DNA of 19,532 nucleotides from positions 1 through 19,532 of the forward strand of contig QHTP01000028.1 of NCBI GenBank assembly GCA_003220855.1, read 5' to 3'. This document shows positions 12,385 to 19,532 of this stretch, piece by piece. How positions within the stretch are numbered: the first letter of the stretch is position 1; the number at the start of each line of letters is the position of its first letter. The notes beneath the pieces were generated by a model. It was not told the origin of the DNA, made no database searches, and worked only from the letters and a program-made list of their open reading frames with translations. Source of the DNA: Gemmatimonadota bacterium. GTDB lineage: Bacteria; Gemmatimonadota; Gemmatimonadetes; Gemmatimonadales; GWC2-71-9. Made by a program: the position numbers and the translations under genes.

Positions 12385-15300
12385 GTGGCTGCCGGACGAT
12401 CCCTGATCTGGAGTCTGATCCTCGTGGGAGTGGCAACGGCCCCGCGCCGGGCGACGGCTCAGGTCGGTGCGACGACCGACATCATCACCGGCACGGTCAC
12501 GGGACCGGACAGCCAGCCGCTCGCGGGCGCGGTGGTCCAGGCCATGTCGCTCGAGACCCAGATCTCCCGCCAGCATACCACCGACGCGCGCGGGCGGTTC
12601 ACCATCGTGTTCCCGGACGGCGGAGGCCAGTACCAGCTCGTCGCGCGCTACATCGGCATGGCCCCGGTGCGCCTCACCATCGCCCGCCAGGCCGACGAGG
12701 ACCGGCTCGTCGCCGACTTCCACATGGGGCTCGCCGCCGTACCGCTTGAGCCGGTCACGGTCACCGCCCGCCGCACCCCGCGCAACAGCGACCGACCTAC
12801 GCCCGGCTCGCTCGAGCGCGACCTGTCCGCGCAGCTGCTGGCGCGATTGCCGATCGACGCTTCCGACTTGAACACCATCGCGACGCTCGCCCCGGGCGTC
12901 GTGGGGATCGCCGGCAGCGACTCCACCGACGCAGCCTTTTCCGTGGCCGGCCAACGCACCACCGCCAACGACATCACCCTCGACGGCATGTCGTTCGGCG
13001 CGGGCAGCGTGCCCCAGGACGCGGTGCGGTCCACGCGAGTGGTCACGAGCACCTACGACGTAGCACGGGGCCAGTTCTCCGGCGGGCTCGTCGCCTCCAC
13101 CACACGCAGCGGCACGAATGTGCCCCAGGGGTCGTACACCTATACGCTGCGCGACAAAGACCTTGCGTGGGGCGGACCCACCGCGTCGCCGTTCGGGCAG
13201 GGGTACACGCAGAACCAACTGGGCGGCGGCATGGGCGGACCGATCATCGCGAACAAACTGTTCGTATTCGGCGCCCTGCAGGGACGCTGGCGTACCCAGG
13301 GCCTCACGTCGCTCGCCAGCGCCGACGCGGCGACGCTGGCGCGTCTGGGCGTGAGTCCCGATTCGGTGGCGCGCTTCATCGGCCTCGCCCAGCAGAGCGG
13401 TACACCGATCACCGTGCCCGGACTCCCCGACGACCGCGCCACGGACAACACGGCCGGCCTCGTGCGGATCGACTGGAACGTGTCGGACGCCCAGACCGTG
13501 ATGCTGCGCCTGGACGGCCGCTGGACGTCGCAGCAGCCTACCCGGCTCGGCGCCCTCGCGCTGCCCCCCACCGGCGGCACGATGTCGCAGACCGGTGGCG
13601 GCGTCATGGCGTCGCTCACCTCGTACTTCGGCGGGAACTTCATCAACGAGGCGCGCGGCTACGTGTCCTCCAGCCGGCGCGACAACACCGCGTACGTGAC
13701 CCTCCCCGCCGGCCGGGTGCAGGTGGCGTCGGCGCTGACCAACTCGGGCCAGAGCGTCACCAACCTGAGCTTCGGTGGCAACACGGGATTCCCGCAGACG
13801 AGTGACGATCACGCGCTCGAGATCACCGACGAATTCTCTTGGCTGCTGGGACGCACCGCGCACCGGCTCAAGCTCGGCCTGTACCTGAATGGGACCGAGC
13901 TGCGGGACAATGTGGGCGTGAATCAACTGGGCACGTTCACCTTCCCGTCGCTCGCCGCGTTCGCCGCCGACAGCCCGGCGACCTTCACCCGGACCCTGAG
14001 CCCGCTGCAGCGGCAGGGCGCCGCCTGGAACGCGGCCGCATACTTGGGCGACACGTGGCGCGCCGGCGGCGGCCTGCAGCTCACCTACGGCGCCCGCGTC
14101 GAAGCGGCCCGCTTCAACGGCGCGCCGGCCTACAATCCGACGGTCGATTCGCTGTTCGGGCTGCGCACCGACCACATCCCCACCGAGCTGCACGTCTCGC
14201 CCCGAGTGGGATTCACCTGGATGGTCGCCGGCTCGGACGGCCCCGCGAGCACCATCGTGCGGGGAGGCGTCGGCGACTTCCGCAGCCTCACGCCTACGGG
14301 CCTGTACAGCGCGGCGCTCGCCGCCCCGGGATTGTCGAGTGCCGAGGAGCAGCTCGTGTGCATCGGCGCCGCCGTGCCCGCGCCCGATTGGTCCGCATAT
14401 CTGCAGGATCCGTCCACCATCCCGTCCCAGTGCAGCGACACGGCCAACGCCGTCACGATCACCCCCCGTCCCAATGTCACGGTGTTCAGTCCGGCGTTCG
14501 CCGCGCCGCGCGCCTGGCGCGCCTCGCTCGGCGTGCAGCGGCGCATCTTGGGGACGTACACCGTGTCGCTCGACGCGAGCTACGCCCGGGGCATGAGCCA
14601 GTACGGCTTCCGCGACCTGAACCTCGTCACCCCGCCGGCGTTCATGCTCGCAGATGAGGGCAACCGGCCCGTGTACGTGCCCGCCGACTCGATCGTCCCC
14701 GCCACCGGCGCTCTCAGCTCCGCCGATTCGCGGCTCCATCCCCAGTTCGGGCAGGTGCTCGTGATCGGCTCCGACCTCGAGTCCGACACGAAGCAGATGA
14801 CGCTCGGGTTCGGCGGCTTCACCGCGCGCGGCATGAGCTTCCAGCTGTCGTATACCTACACCCGCGCGCGCGACCAGTCGTCGTTCTCTTCCGGAGCCTC
14901 GTCCCAAGGATTCGCCGCCGCCAGCACCGCCGGTGACCCGAACACGCGCGAATGGGCCACCTCGAGCTTCGAGCGGCGGCATTCCCTGCTCGGCACGCTC
15001 ACGTATCCGATCACCGCGGCCGTCGAGATCACCGCCATCGGGCGCGTCACGTCGGGGACACCGTTCACACCGAGCGTGGCGTCGGATATCAACGGCGACG
15101 GCGCGCGCAACGACCGCGCCTTCGTGTTCGACCCCGCCGTGACGGCCGATACCAGCGTGGCACACGCGATGCGCACGCTGCTCGCCGGCGCCCCGGGCGG
15201 CGTGCGCAGCTGTCTCGAGGCACAGCTCGACCAAGTCGCCGCCCGCAACTCGTGCAGCGGCCCCTGGCAGCCGTCGCTCGATCTCCAGCTCAACTGGCGC

Positions 15301-16032
15301 CCCGCCTGGCTCGGGCTCGACCGGCGGCTGACGATTTCCCTGGTGACCGTGAACCTGCTCGGCGGCCTGGACGAATGGCTGCACGGCACGGCGAACCTGC
15401 GCGGCTGGGGCTTCAGCGCCGCGCCCGATCCGGTGCTCCTATACGTCAGAGGGTTCGATCCAACGTCCGAAAGCTTCCGCTACGCCGTGAACCAGCGGTT
15501 CGGTGCCATCGCGGGGGCGAACGGTGGCGTCACCGTGCCGTTCCAGCTCGGCATCCAGGCGCACCTCGCCATCGGCCCCGACCGCACCCGCGACCGGCTG
15601 CGCTCCGCATTCGGCGGCGGCCGAGGCGGCAGAGGAGGCCTGTTGGGTGCGGACTCGAGCGGCGCGGCGTTCGCCGCGCGCTTCGCGCAGATCCTGCCCA
15701 ACCCGATCAGCGTGATGGTGGGACTCAAGGACACGCTCAAGCTCACGGAGTCTCAGATGAGCGCGCTGCAGAACATCGCCGATTCGCTCGACGCGCAGAA
15801 CGCCGCGGTGCGCGACTCGCTCCAGGCCGACGTGCAGCGGGCGGGGGACCGCCCCGATCCGGGGATCCTGTTCGCCCGCATGCGGCCACGACTCCAGGCG
15901 GGACGGGCCAACATCCGCAAGGCGCTCGAACGGGCGCGCGCCGTGCTGACGCCGGAGCAATGGAAACAACTTCCCGATGCGCTCAAATCCCCAGCCTCTG
16001 GGGGACGCGGACGCGGTGGAGGCGCACCATGA
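12385..16032 (+). CDS. Oar-like TonB-dependent outer-membrane protein with C-terminal LTxxQ-like extension
   Basis: 1215 residues. Domains in order: signal peptide (about 1-26); carboxypeptidase-regulatory-like beta-sandwich (about 33-110, ITGTVTGPDSQPLAGAVVQA and GRFTIVFPDGGGQYQL); a TonB-box-like EPVTVTAR; plug domain (about 140-240, with FSVAGQRTTANDITLDGMSF); and a long beta-barrel to about 1064, including DINGDGARNDRAFVFDP and a last strand FQLGIQAHLAIG. A further ~150 residues follow: a Gly/Arg linker (GGGRGGRGG), then a helical module from about 1110 with LKLTESQMSALQNIADSL and LTPEQWKQLP. These two LTxxQ-like motifs resemble Spy/CpxP proteins. It probably moves or binds a large nutrient; the substrate is unknown. 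The start is GTG at 12385 without a clear ribosome site. Its stop overlaps the next gene as ATGA. Confidence 0.9.
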   Translation: MAAGRSLIWSLILVGVATAPRRATAQVGATTDIITGTVTGPDSQPLAGAVVQAMSLETQISRQHTTDARGRFTIVFPDGGGQYQLVARYIGMAPVRLTIARQADEDRLVADFHMGLAAVPLEPVTVTARRTPRNSDRPTPGSLERDLSAQLLARLPIDASDLNTIATLAPGVVGIAGSDSTDAAFSVAGQRTTANDITLDGMSFGAGSVPQDAVRSTRVVTSTYDVARGQFSGGLVASTTRSGTNVPQGSYTYTLRDKDLAWGGPTASPFGQGYTQNQLGGGMGGPIIANKLFVFGALQGRWRTQGLTSLASADAATLARLGVSPDSVARFIGLAQQSGTPITVPGLPDDRATDNTAGLVRIDWNVSDAQTVMLRLDGRWTSQQPTRLGALALPPTGGTMSQTGGGVMASLTSYFGGNFINEARGYVSSSRRDNTAYVTLPAGRVQVASALTNSGQSVTNLSFGGNTGFPQTSDDHALEITDEFSWLLGRTAHRLKLGLYLNGTELRDNVGVNQLGTFTFPSLAAFAADSPATFTRTLSPLQRQGAAWNAAAYLGDTWRAGGGLQLTYGARVEAARFNGAPAYNPTVDSLFGLRTDHIPTELHVSPRVGFTWMVAGSDGPASTIVRGGVGDFRSLTPTGLYSAALAAPGLSSAEEQLVCIGAAVPAPDWSAYLQDPSTIPSQCSDTANAVTITPRPNVTVFSPAFAAPRAWRASLGVQRRILGTYTVSLDASYARGMSQYGFRDLNLVTPPAFMLADEGNRPVYVPADSIVPATGALSSADSRLHPQFGQVLVIGSDLESDTKQMTLGFGGFTARGMSFQLSYTYTRARDQSSFSSGASSQGFAAASTAGDPNTREWATSSFERRHSLLGTLTYPITAAVEITAIGRVTSGTPFTPSVASDINGDGARNDRAFVFDPAVTADTSVAHAMRTLLAGAPGGVRSCLEAQLDQVAARNSCSGPWQPSLDLQLNWRPAWLGLDRRLTISLVTVNLLGGLDEWLHGTANLRGWGFSAAPDPVLLYVRGFDPTSESFRYAVNQRFGAIAGANGGVTVPFQLGIQAHLAIGPDRTRDRLRSAFGGGRGGRGGLLGADSSGAAFAARFAQILPNPISVMVGLKDTLKLTESQMSALQNIADSLDAQNAAVRDSLQADVQRAGDRPDPGILFARMRPRLQAGRANIRKALERARAVLTPEQWKQLPDALKSPASGGRGRGGGAP

Positions 16033-16688
16033 ACCTGACCACGCAGATGGCACTCGCCGGCCTGGCTCTCGCGGGCGGCGTCGGACGGGCGCCCGCTCAA
16101 GCCCAGCACCCCGACCTGTCGGGACGCTGGACCTACAACTCATCGCACAGCGACAACCCGCGCGATATGACGCAGGGACGGGACAGCGGCGGGGGCGCGG
16201 AGGGTGGAACGGGCGGCGGCGGCGGCCGACGCGGCGGCGTCGGCGGCCGGAGAGGAGGTTTCGGAGGTGGGGGTGGAGGACGGGGAGGCTATGGCGCTGG
16301 CGGAGGCCGGGGCGGCGGCATGTCGGACGAGCAACGCGCCCGCATGCGGCAGACGTCGCAGCTCGCGTTCCAGGCGCCGCCTTCACTCGTCATCGCGGAG
16401 ACGGATTCGACGGTCGGCTTCACCCCCGACAGCGGCGCCGCCCTGGTGCTGTACGCGGACGGACGCAAGCTCAAACAGACCGTGGACGGTGGCGGCGACG
16501 TCGAGATCAAGGCGCGCTGGCAGGGGAATGATTTCGTGGTGGAGCGAAAAGTGTCGGGCGGTGGCAAGGTGACCGAGGACTACCTGCGGTCGCAGGACGG
16601 CAAGCAGTTGTTCGTGATCGTCAGCCTCGACAACGGCCGCGGGCGCTCGATCGAGTTCCGGCGTGTGTACGACGCCGTGGCGTCATGA
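16029..16688 (+). CDS. Secreted Gly/Arg-rich protein of unknown function
   Basis: 219 residues. Signal peptide (about 1-25, ending APAQAQ), then HPDLSGRWTYNSSHSDNPRD, a motif common in secreted proteins of this group. A Gly/Arg low-complexity stretch follows at about 52-98. The C-terminal ~120 residues are beta-rich (SLVIAETDSTVGF, ALVLYADGRKLKQTVDGGGD, VERKVSGGGKVTEDYLRS). ATG at 16029 overlaps the receptor stop (ATGA) with GGAGG six bases upstream, so translation is coupled to the TonB-dependent receptor. The product may be its periplasmic or surface partner, which is inference. Its 3' end overlaps the convergent mutase gene by six bases. Confidence 0.85.
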   Translation: MNLTTQMALAGLALAGGVGRAPAQAQHPDLSGRWTYNSSHSDNPRDMTQGRDSGGGAEGGTGGGGGRRGGVGGRRGGFGGGGGGRGGYGAGGGRGGGMSDEQRARMRQTSQLAFQAPPSLVIAETDSTVGFTPDSGAALVLYADGRKLKQTVDGGGDVEIKARWQGNDFVVERKVSGGGKVTEDYLRSQDGKQLFVIVSLDNGRGRSIEFRRVYDAVAS

Positions 16689-18230
16689 GGGTCGATACAC
16701 GCCCCACACGCGACGCAACTCGTCCGAGATCTCCCCCACGGTGGCCCGCGCCCGCACCGCCTCCAGCATCGGCTCCACGAGCAACGCCGCGGGATCGCGC
16801 GCGGCGGTTGCGAGAGCGTGCAGCGCTCCTTGCACTTTTCCCCGTTCCCGTTTCCCCCGTATCTCCGCCACCCGCCTCCGCTGCCCGGCCGCCAACGCCG
16901 AGTAGTCGGGCGCGGGCACCGATGGAATCTCCTGTTCGTCGGCGTACTCGTTCACGCCCACCACCACCGTCTTGCCGGCCTCGATTGCCCGCTGTGCGGC
17001 GTATGCGCTCTTGGCGATCGCCTCCTGAAACACGCCGCGCTCCACCGCCTTGGCCGCCCCGCCCGCCTGCTCGATCCCGTCCAGCAGCGCACGGGCCTCG
17101 CGCTCCATCCGGTCGGTGAGCGCCTCGACGTACCAGCTCCCGCCCACGGGGTCCACCGTCTCCGGCACGCCGGTTTCGTTCGCCAGGATCTGCTGCGTGC
17201 GGAGCGCCAGGGTCGCGCTCTGCTCGGTGGGGAGCGCCAAGGCCTCGTCGTACGCGTTGGTATGGAGCGATTGCGTTCCGCCCAGCACCGCCGCCAACGC
17301 CTGGATCGCCACCCGCACCACGTTGTTCTTGGGTTGCTGTGCCGTCAGGGTCGATCCGCCCGTCTGCGTGTGGAATCGCAGGCGACACGCCGTGTCATTC
17401 GCCTGAAAGCGCTCTTTCATGAGGCGCGCCCACAACCTCCGCGCGGCCCGAAATTTCGCGACTTCTTCAAAGAGGTCGGTGAACGCCGCGAAAAAGAACG
17501 AGACGCGCGGTGCGAGCCGGTTCACGTCCAGCCCCGACTCCACCGCGCGCCGCATGTATTCGAGGCCGTTCGCGAACGTGAACGCCAGCTCCTCGACGGC
17601 CGTCGCTCCGGCCTCGCGCATGTGATAGCCCGACACCGAGACGGGATTGAAGCTCATCCCCTCGGCGGCCACGAAGCGGCACACGTCGGTGACGAGACGC
17701 AATGAAGGCTCGATCGGATAGATGTAGGTGCCGCGCGCGATGAACTCCTTCAAGATGTCGTTCTGCACCGTGCCCTGAAGCTTGGCGCGCGCCACACCCT
17801 GCTCCTCCCCGACCACCACGTACATCGCGAGCAGCACGGCCGCCGTGGCGTTGATGGTCATGGACGTGGAGACCTGGTCCAGGGGGATCCCCTCGAACAG
17901 GCGCGCCAGGTCGTCCACCGTGTCGATCGCGACGCCCGCGCGTCCCACCTCGCCCTCGGCCATGGGATGGTCCGAGTCGTAGCCCATTTGGGTCGGGAGA
18001 TCGAACGCCACCGACAGACCCGTCTGACCCGCGGCGAGCAGATGGCGGAACCGCGCATTGGTCGCCTCCGCGGTCCCAAAGCCGGCGTACTGACGCATGG
18101 TCCACAGCTTGCCGCGATACATGGTCGGATGGACGCCGCGGGTGAACGGGAACGCGCCGGCGTCGCCGAGCTCGCGCGCCGGATCGCCGGTCCAATCCTC
18201 CGGACCGTACACGGGCTTGCGTTCGCTCAC
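16683..18230 (-). CDS. Methylmalonyl-CoA mutase large subunit (no B12-binding domain)
   Basis: 515 residues, the TIM-barrel catalytic half of the adenosylcobalamin-dependent mutase that interconverts (R)-methylmalonyl-CoA and succinyl-CoA. The core runs from MRQYAGFGTAEATNARF (45-61) through AFDLPTQMGYDSDHP, QNDILKEFIARGTYIYPIEP and SGYHMREAGA to QTGGSTLTAQQPKNNVVR and DPVGGSWYVE. Y48, R178 and H203 match the Tyr89, Arg207 and His244 of the Propionibacterium enzyme. That pattern favours methylmalonyl-CoA over isobutyryl- or hydroxyisobutyryl-CoA. The chain stops where the cobalamin-binding domain would begin, so a separate small subunit must be encoded elsewhere. Start GTG at 18230 overlaps the FBPase stop as GTGA. 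Confidence 0.94.
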   Translation of the reverse strand: MSERKPVYGPEDWTGDPARELGDAGAFPFTRGVHPTMYRGKLWTMRQYAGFGTAEATNARFRHLLAAGQTGLSVAFDLPTQMGYDSDHPMAEGEVGRAGVAIDTVDDLARLFEGIPLDQVSTSMTINATAAVLLAMYVVVGEEQGVARAKLQGTVQNDILKEFIARGTYIYPIEPSLRLVTDVCRFVAAEGMSFNPVSVSGYHMREAGATAVEELAFTFANGLEYMRRAVESGLDVNRLAPRVSFFFAAFTDLFEEVAKFRAARRLWARLMKERFQANDTACRLRFHTQTGGSTLTAQQPKNNVVRVAIQALAAVLGGTQSLHTNAYDEALALPTEQSATLALRTQQILANETGVPETVDPVGGSWYVEALTDRMEREARALLDGIEQAGGAAKAVERGVFQEAIAKSAYAAQRAIEAGKTVVVGVNEYADEQEIPSVPAPDYSALAAGQRRRVAEIRGKRERGKVQGALHALATAARDPAALLVEPMLEAVRARATVGEISDELRRVWGVYRPS

Positions 18231-19249
18231 TTCGCCGACACCGCCGCCTCGGCGCCGATGATGCGCGCCGCGAAGGTGACGTCGTCGCGGCTGCCGATGA
18301 CGAGAGGCGTGTGCTGGTGCAGATCCCCGGGCACGATGTCGAGAATCGGGCGGCAGCCATCGGTGGCCCGGCCGCCCGCCTGCTCCACGACCAGCGCCAG
18401 CGGCGCCGCCTCGTACAAGAGACGCAGCTTGCCCTGGGGATAATTGGTCGCGGCTGGATACAGGAAAATGCCCCCGCTGATCAGGTTACGGTGGAAGTCC
18501 GCGACGAGCGAGCCGATGTAACGCGCGTTCTTGGGCTGCACCTTGCCCTCCCCGTTCTTGAACGCGCCCACCACGCGCTGCACCGCCGGCGCCCAGCGGT
18601 TCCAGTTGCTCTCGTTCACGCTGTAATAGCGGCCCACCAGGGGCGTCGTGATGTTGGGATGCGACAGGAGAAACTCGCCGATGGTGGGATCGAGCGTGAA
18701 GCCGTGCACTCCCTGCCCCGTGGTGTACACGAGCATCGTGCTCGAGCCGTACAGGATGTAGCCCGCCGCGATCTGCTTCTTGCCGGCCTGCAGACAATCG
18801 GCCAACCCGGGTGTGCCGGTTTTCTTGGTCACCCGCTTGTGGATCGAGAAGATCGTGCCGATCGAGACGTTGACGTCGATGTTGGCGGAGCCGTCGAGGG
18901 GATCGTACAGCACGACGTACTTGCCGGCGGGCTTCCCGGGTGGCACGGGGACGGGCGCCGGGTCCTCCTCGGAAGCGGTGACGCACACCCGGCCGGTGTA
19001 GTGCACGCTCTGACGCACGGTTTGATTCGCGAACAGATCGAGCTTCTGCTGCAGGTCGCCGGAGACGTTCACCGCGCCCGCCGAGCCGAGGATGTCGGTG
19101 AGCCCGGCGCGGCGCACATGGCGGGAGATGATCTTCGCGGCCAGGCACAGGTCGTACAGTAGGTTCGACAGCTCCCCGGTCGCTTCGGGGTGCAGCCGCT
19201 CCTGCTCCATGATGAAGCGCTCAATCGTGATGACTTCGGAGCCTTGCAC
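18227..19249 (-). CDS. fbp: Fructose-1,6-bisphosphatase, class 1
   Basis: 340 residues from GTG at 19249. It hydrolyses fructose-1,6-bisphosphate to fructose-6-phosphate in gluconeogenesis, in the cytoplasm, with Mg2+. Signatures are TIERFIMEQERLHPEATGE at the N-terminus, ASEED (92-96), the metal-binding DPLDGSANID (116-125), GYILYGSSTMLVYTTGQGVH, and LLYEAAPLALVVEQAGG. I chose GTG 19249 because the TIER block is conserved in the family. It overlaps the upstream metallo-beta-lactamase gene by 29 bp. ATG at 19210 is the alternative and would avoid the overlap. Neither has a clear ribosome site. It is coupled to the mutase gene downstream. Confidence 0.94.
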   Translation of the reverse strand: MQGSEVITIERFIMEQERLHPEATGELSNLLYDLCLAAKIISRHVRRAGLTDILGSAGAVNVSGDLQQKLDLFANQTVRQSVHYTGRVCVTASEEDPAPVPVPPGKPAGKYVVLYDPLDGSANIDVNVSIGTIFSIHKRVTKKTGTPGLADCLQAGKKQIAAGYILYGSSTMLVYTTGQGVHGFTLDPTIGEFLLSHPNITTPLVGRYYSVNESNWNRWAPAVQRVVGAFKNGEGKVQPKNARYIGSLVADFHRNLISGGIFLYPAATNYPQGKLRLLYEAAPLALVVEQAGGRATDGCRPILDIVPGDLHQHTPLVIGSRDDVTFAARIIGAEAAVSAK

Positions 19250-19532
19250 CGTGGCCGTCCGTGGAGAAAGTGATCGTGCCGCGCTCGTCGGTCCTGAGCA
19301 CCGTGACAGCGTGCGTCGCAAGGCGCGCGAGCACGTCGGGCGTCGGGTGGCCGTAGCGGTTGTGCCGGCCCACGCTGATCACCGCCTCGTGCGGCGCCAG
19401 CTCGTCGAGCCACGCGTCCGAGGTCGCGCTGCGCGAGCCGTGATGCCCCACCTTCAGGAGCTCGACCGGACCCACCCGCCCCGCGAGCCGCGCCTCGACC
19501 GGCAGTCCAGCGTCCGCCTGGAACAGCAGTCG
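19221..19532 (-). CDS. ComEC/Rec2-like metallo-beta-lactamase C-terminus, 5' end outside window
   Basis: 103 residues in frame to the window edge. The sequence LLKVGHHGSRSATSDAWLDE, AVISVGRHNRYGHPTPDVL and VLRTDERGTITFSTDG is the C-terminal half of the ComEC/Rec2 metallo-beta-lactamase domain, ending the way ComEC proteins end. ComEC is the inner-membrane DNA channel of natural transformation. The membrane part would lie beyond the right edge, so a stand-alone ComEC-like hydrolase cannot be excluded. Stop TGA at 19223-19221, inside the proposed FBPase start region. Confidence 0.85.
   Translation of the reverse strand, partial: RLLFQADAGLPVEARLAGRVGPVELLKVGHHGSRSATSDAWLDELAPHEAVISVGRHNRYGHPTPDVLARLATHAVTVLRTDERGTITFSTDGHGARLRSHHD

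Noticed and set aside
12118..15384. A 1088-residue minus-strand open frame opposite the TonB-dependent receptor
   Set aside because: It is Arg/Gly/His-rich with no recognisable motif, and lies wholly antisense to a clear receptor and to the DinB start. Long antisense frames are expected at this GC content.

Overview
The window is GC-rich and densely coded, with no RNA genes, CRISPR array or mobile element that I can see. No gene-free stretch reaches 300 bases; the longest gaps are about 115 bp (8904-9018) and 110 bp (12275-12384). The gene set suggests Gemmatimonadota or a close relative: a large Oar-like TonB-dependent outer-membrane protein with a C-terminal LTxxQ-like extension, a DUF305 plus LVIVD-repeat lipoprotein pair, a Tat-exported Gfo/Idh/MocA oxidoreductase next to an exported GH130 protein, and many GTG starts with GTGA stop/start overlaps. 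This assignment is inference; there is no marker RNA in the window.

Left part, all minus strand. One probable operon runs from a promoter at 2412-2441 through a 57-residue charged protein (2376-2203), an unrecognised 179-residue protein, an FmdB-type zinc ribbon and arginyl-tRNA synthetase (argS, cut off at the left edge). A second runs from a promoter at 5063-5090 through a 1-Cys peroxiredoxin, a frameshifted small membrane protein, a YjdF/DUF2238 membrane protein and a class I methyltransferase whose start codon appears to be ACG. A third has its promoter at 7743-7772 and holds DUF305 followed by the LVIVD beta-propeller lipoprotein.

Middle. An exported GH130 glycosidase or phosphorylase (minus) and a Tat-exported Gfo/Idh/MocA oxidoreductase (plus) diverge from 8904-9018, which suggests envelope carbohydrate metabolism. 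A minus-strand cluster follows at 12274-10387: DinB/DUF1572, a 53-residue membrane protein, DUF2721, a 98-residue unknown and a zinc-ribbon protein.

Right part. On the plus strand the TonB-dependent receptor (1215 aa) is translationally coupled to a Gly/Arg-rich secreted protein. It converges on a minus-strand operon that starts outside the window: the ComEC-like metallo-beta-lactamase C-terminus, fructose-1,6-bisphosphatase and the large subunit of methylmalonyl-CoA mutase. The last two could link propionyl-CoA use to gluconeogenesis.

The most interesting non-coding signal is a recurring promoter-like element, TTGCG[G/C] - 16 to 18 bp - CAG[C/T]TT, with a related TTGACC - 17 bp - CAGACT copy. 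It occurs ahead of five minus-strand transcription units. Where it lies about 30 bp from the start codon a Shine-Dalgarno is present. Where it lies 6-13 bp from the start there is none suitably placed, which predicts leaderless or nearly leaderless mRNAs.
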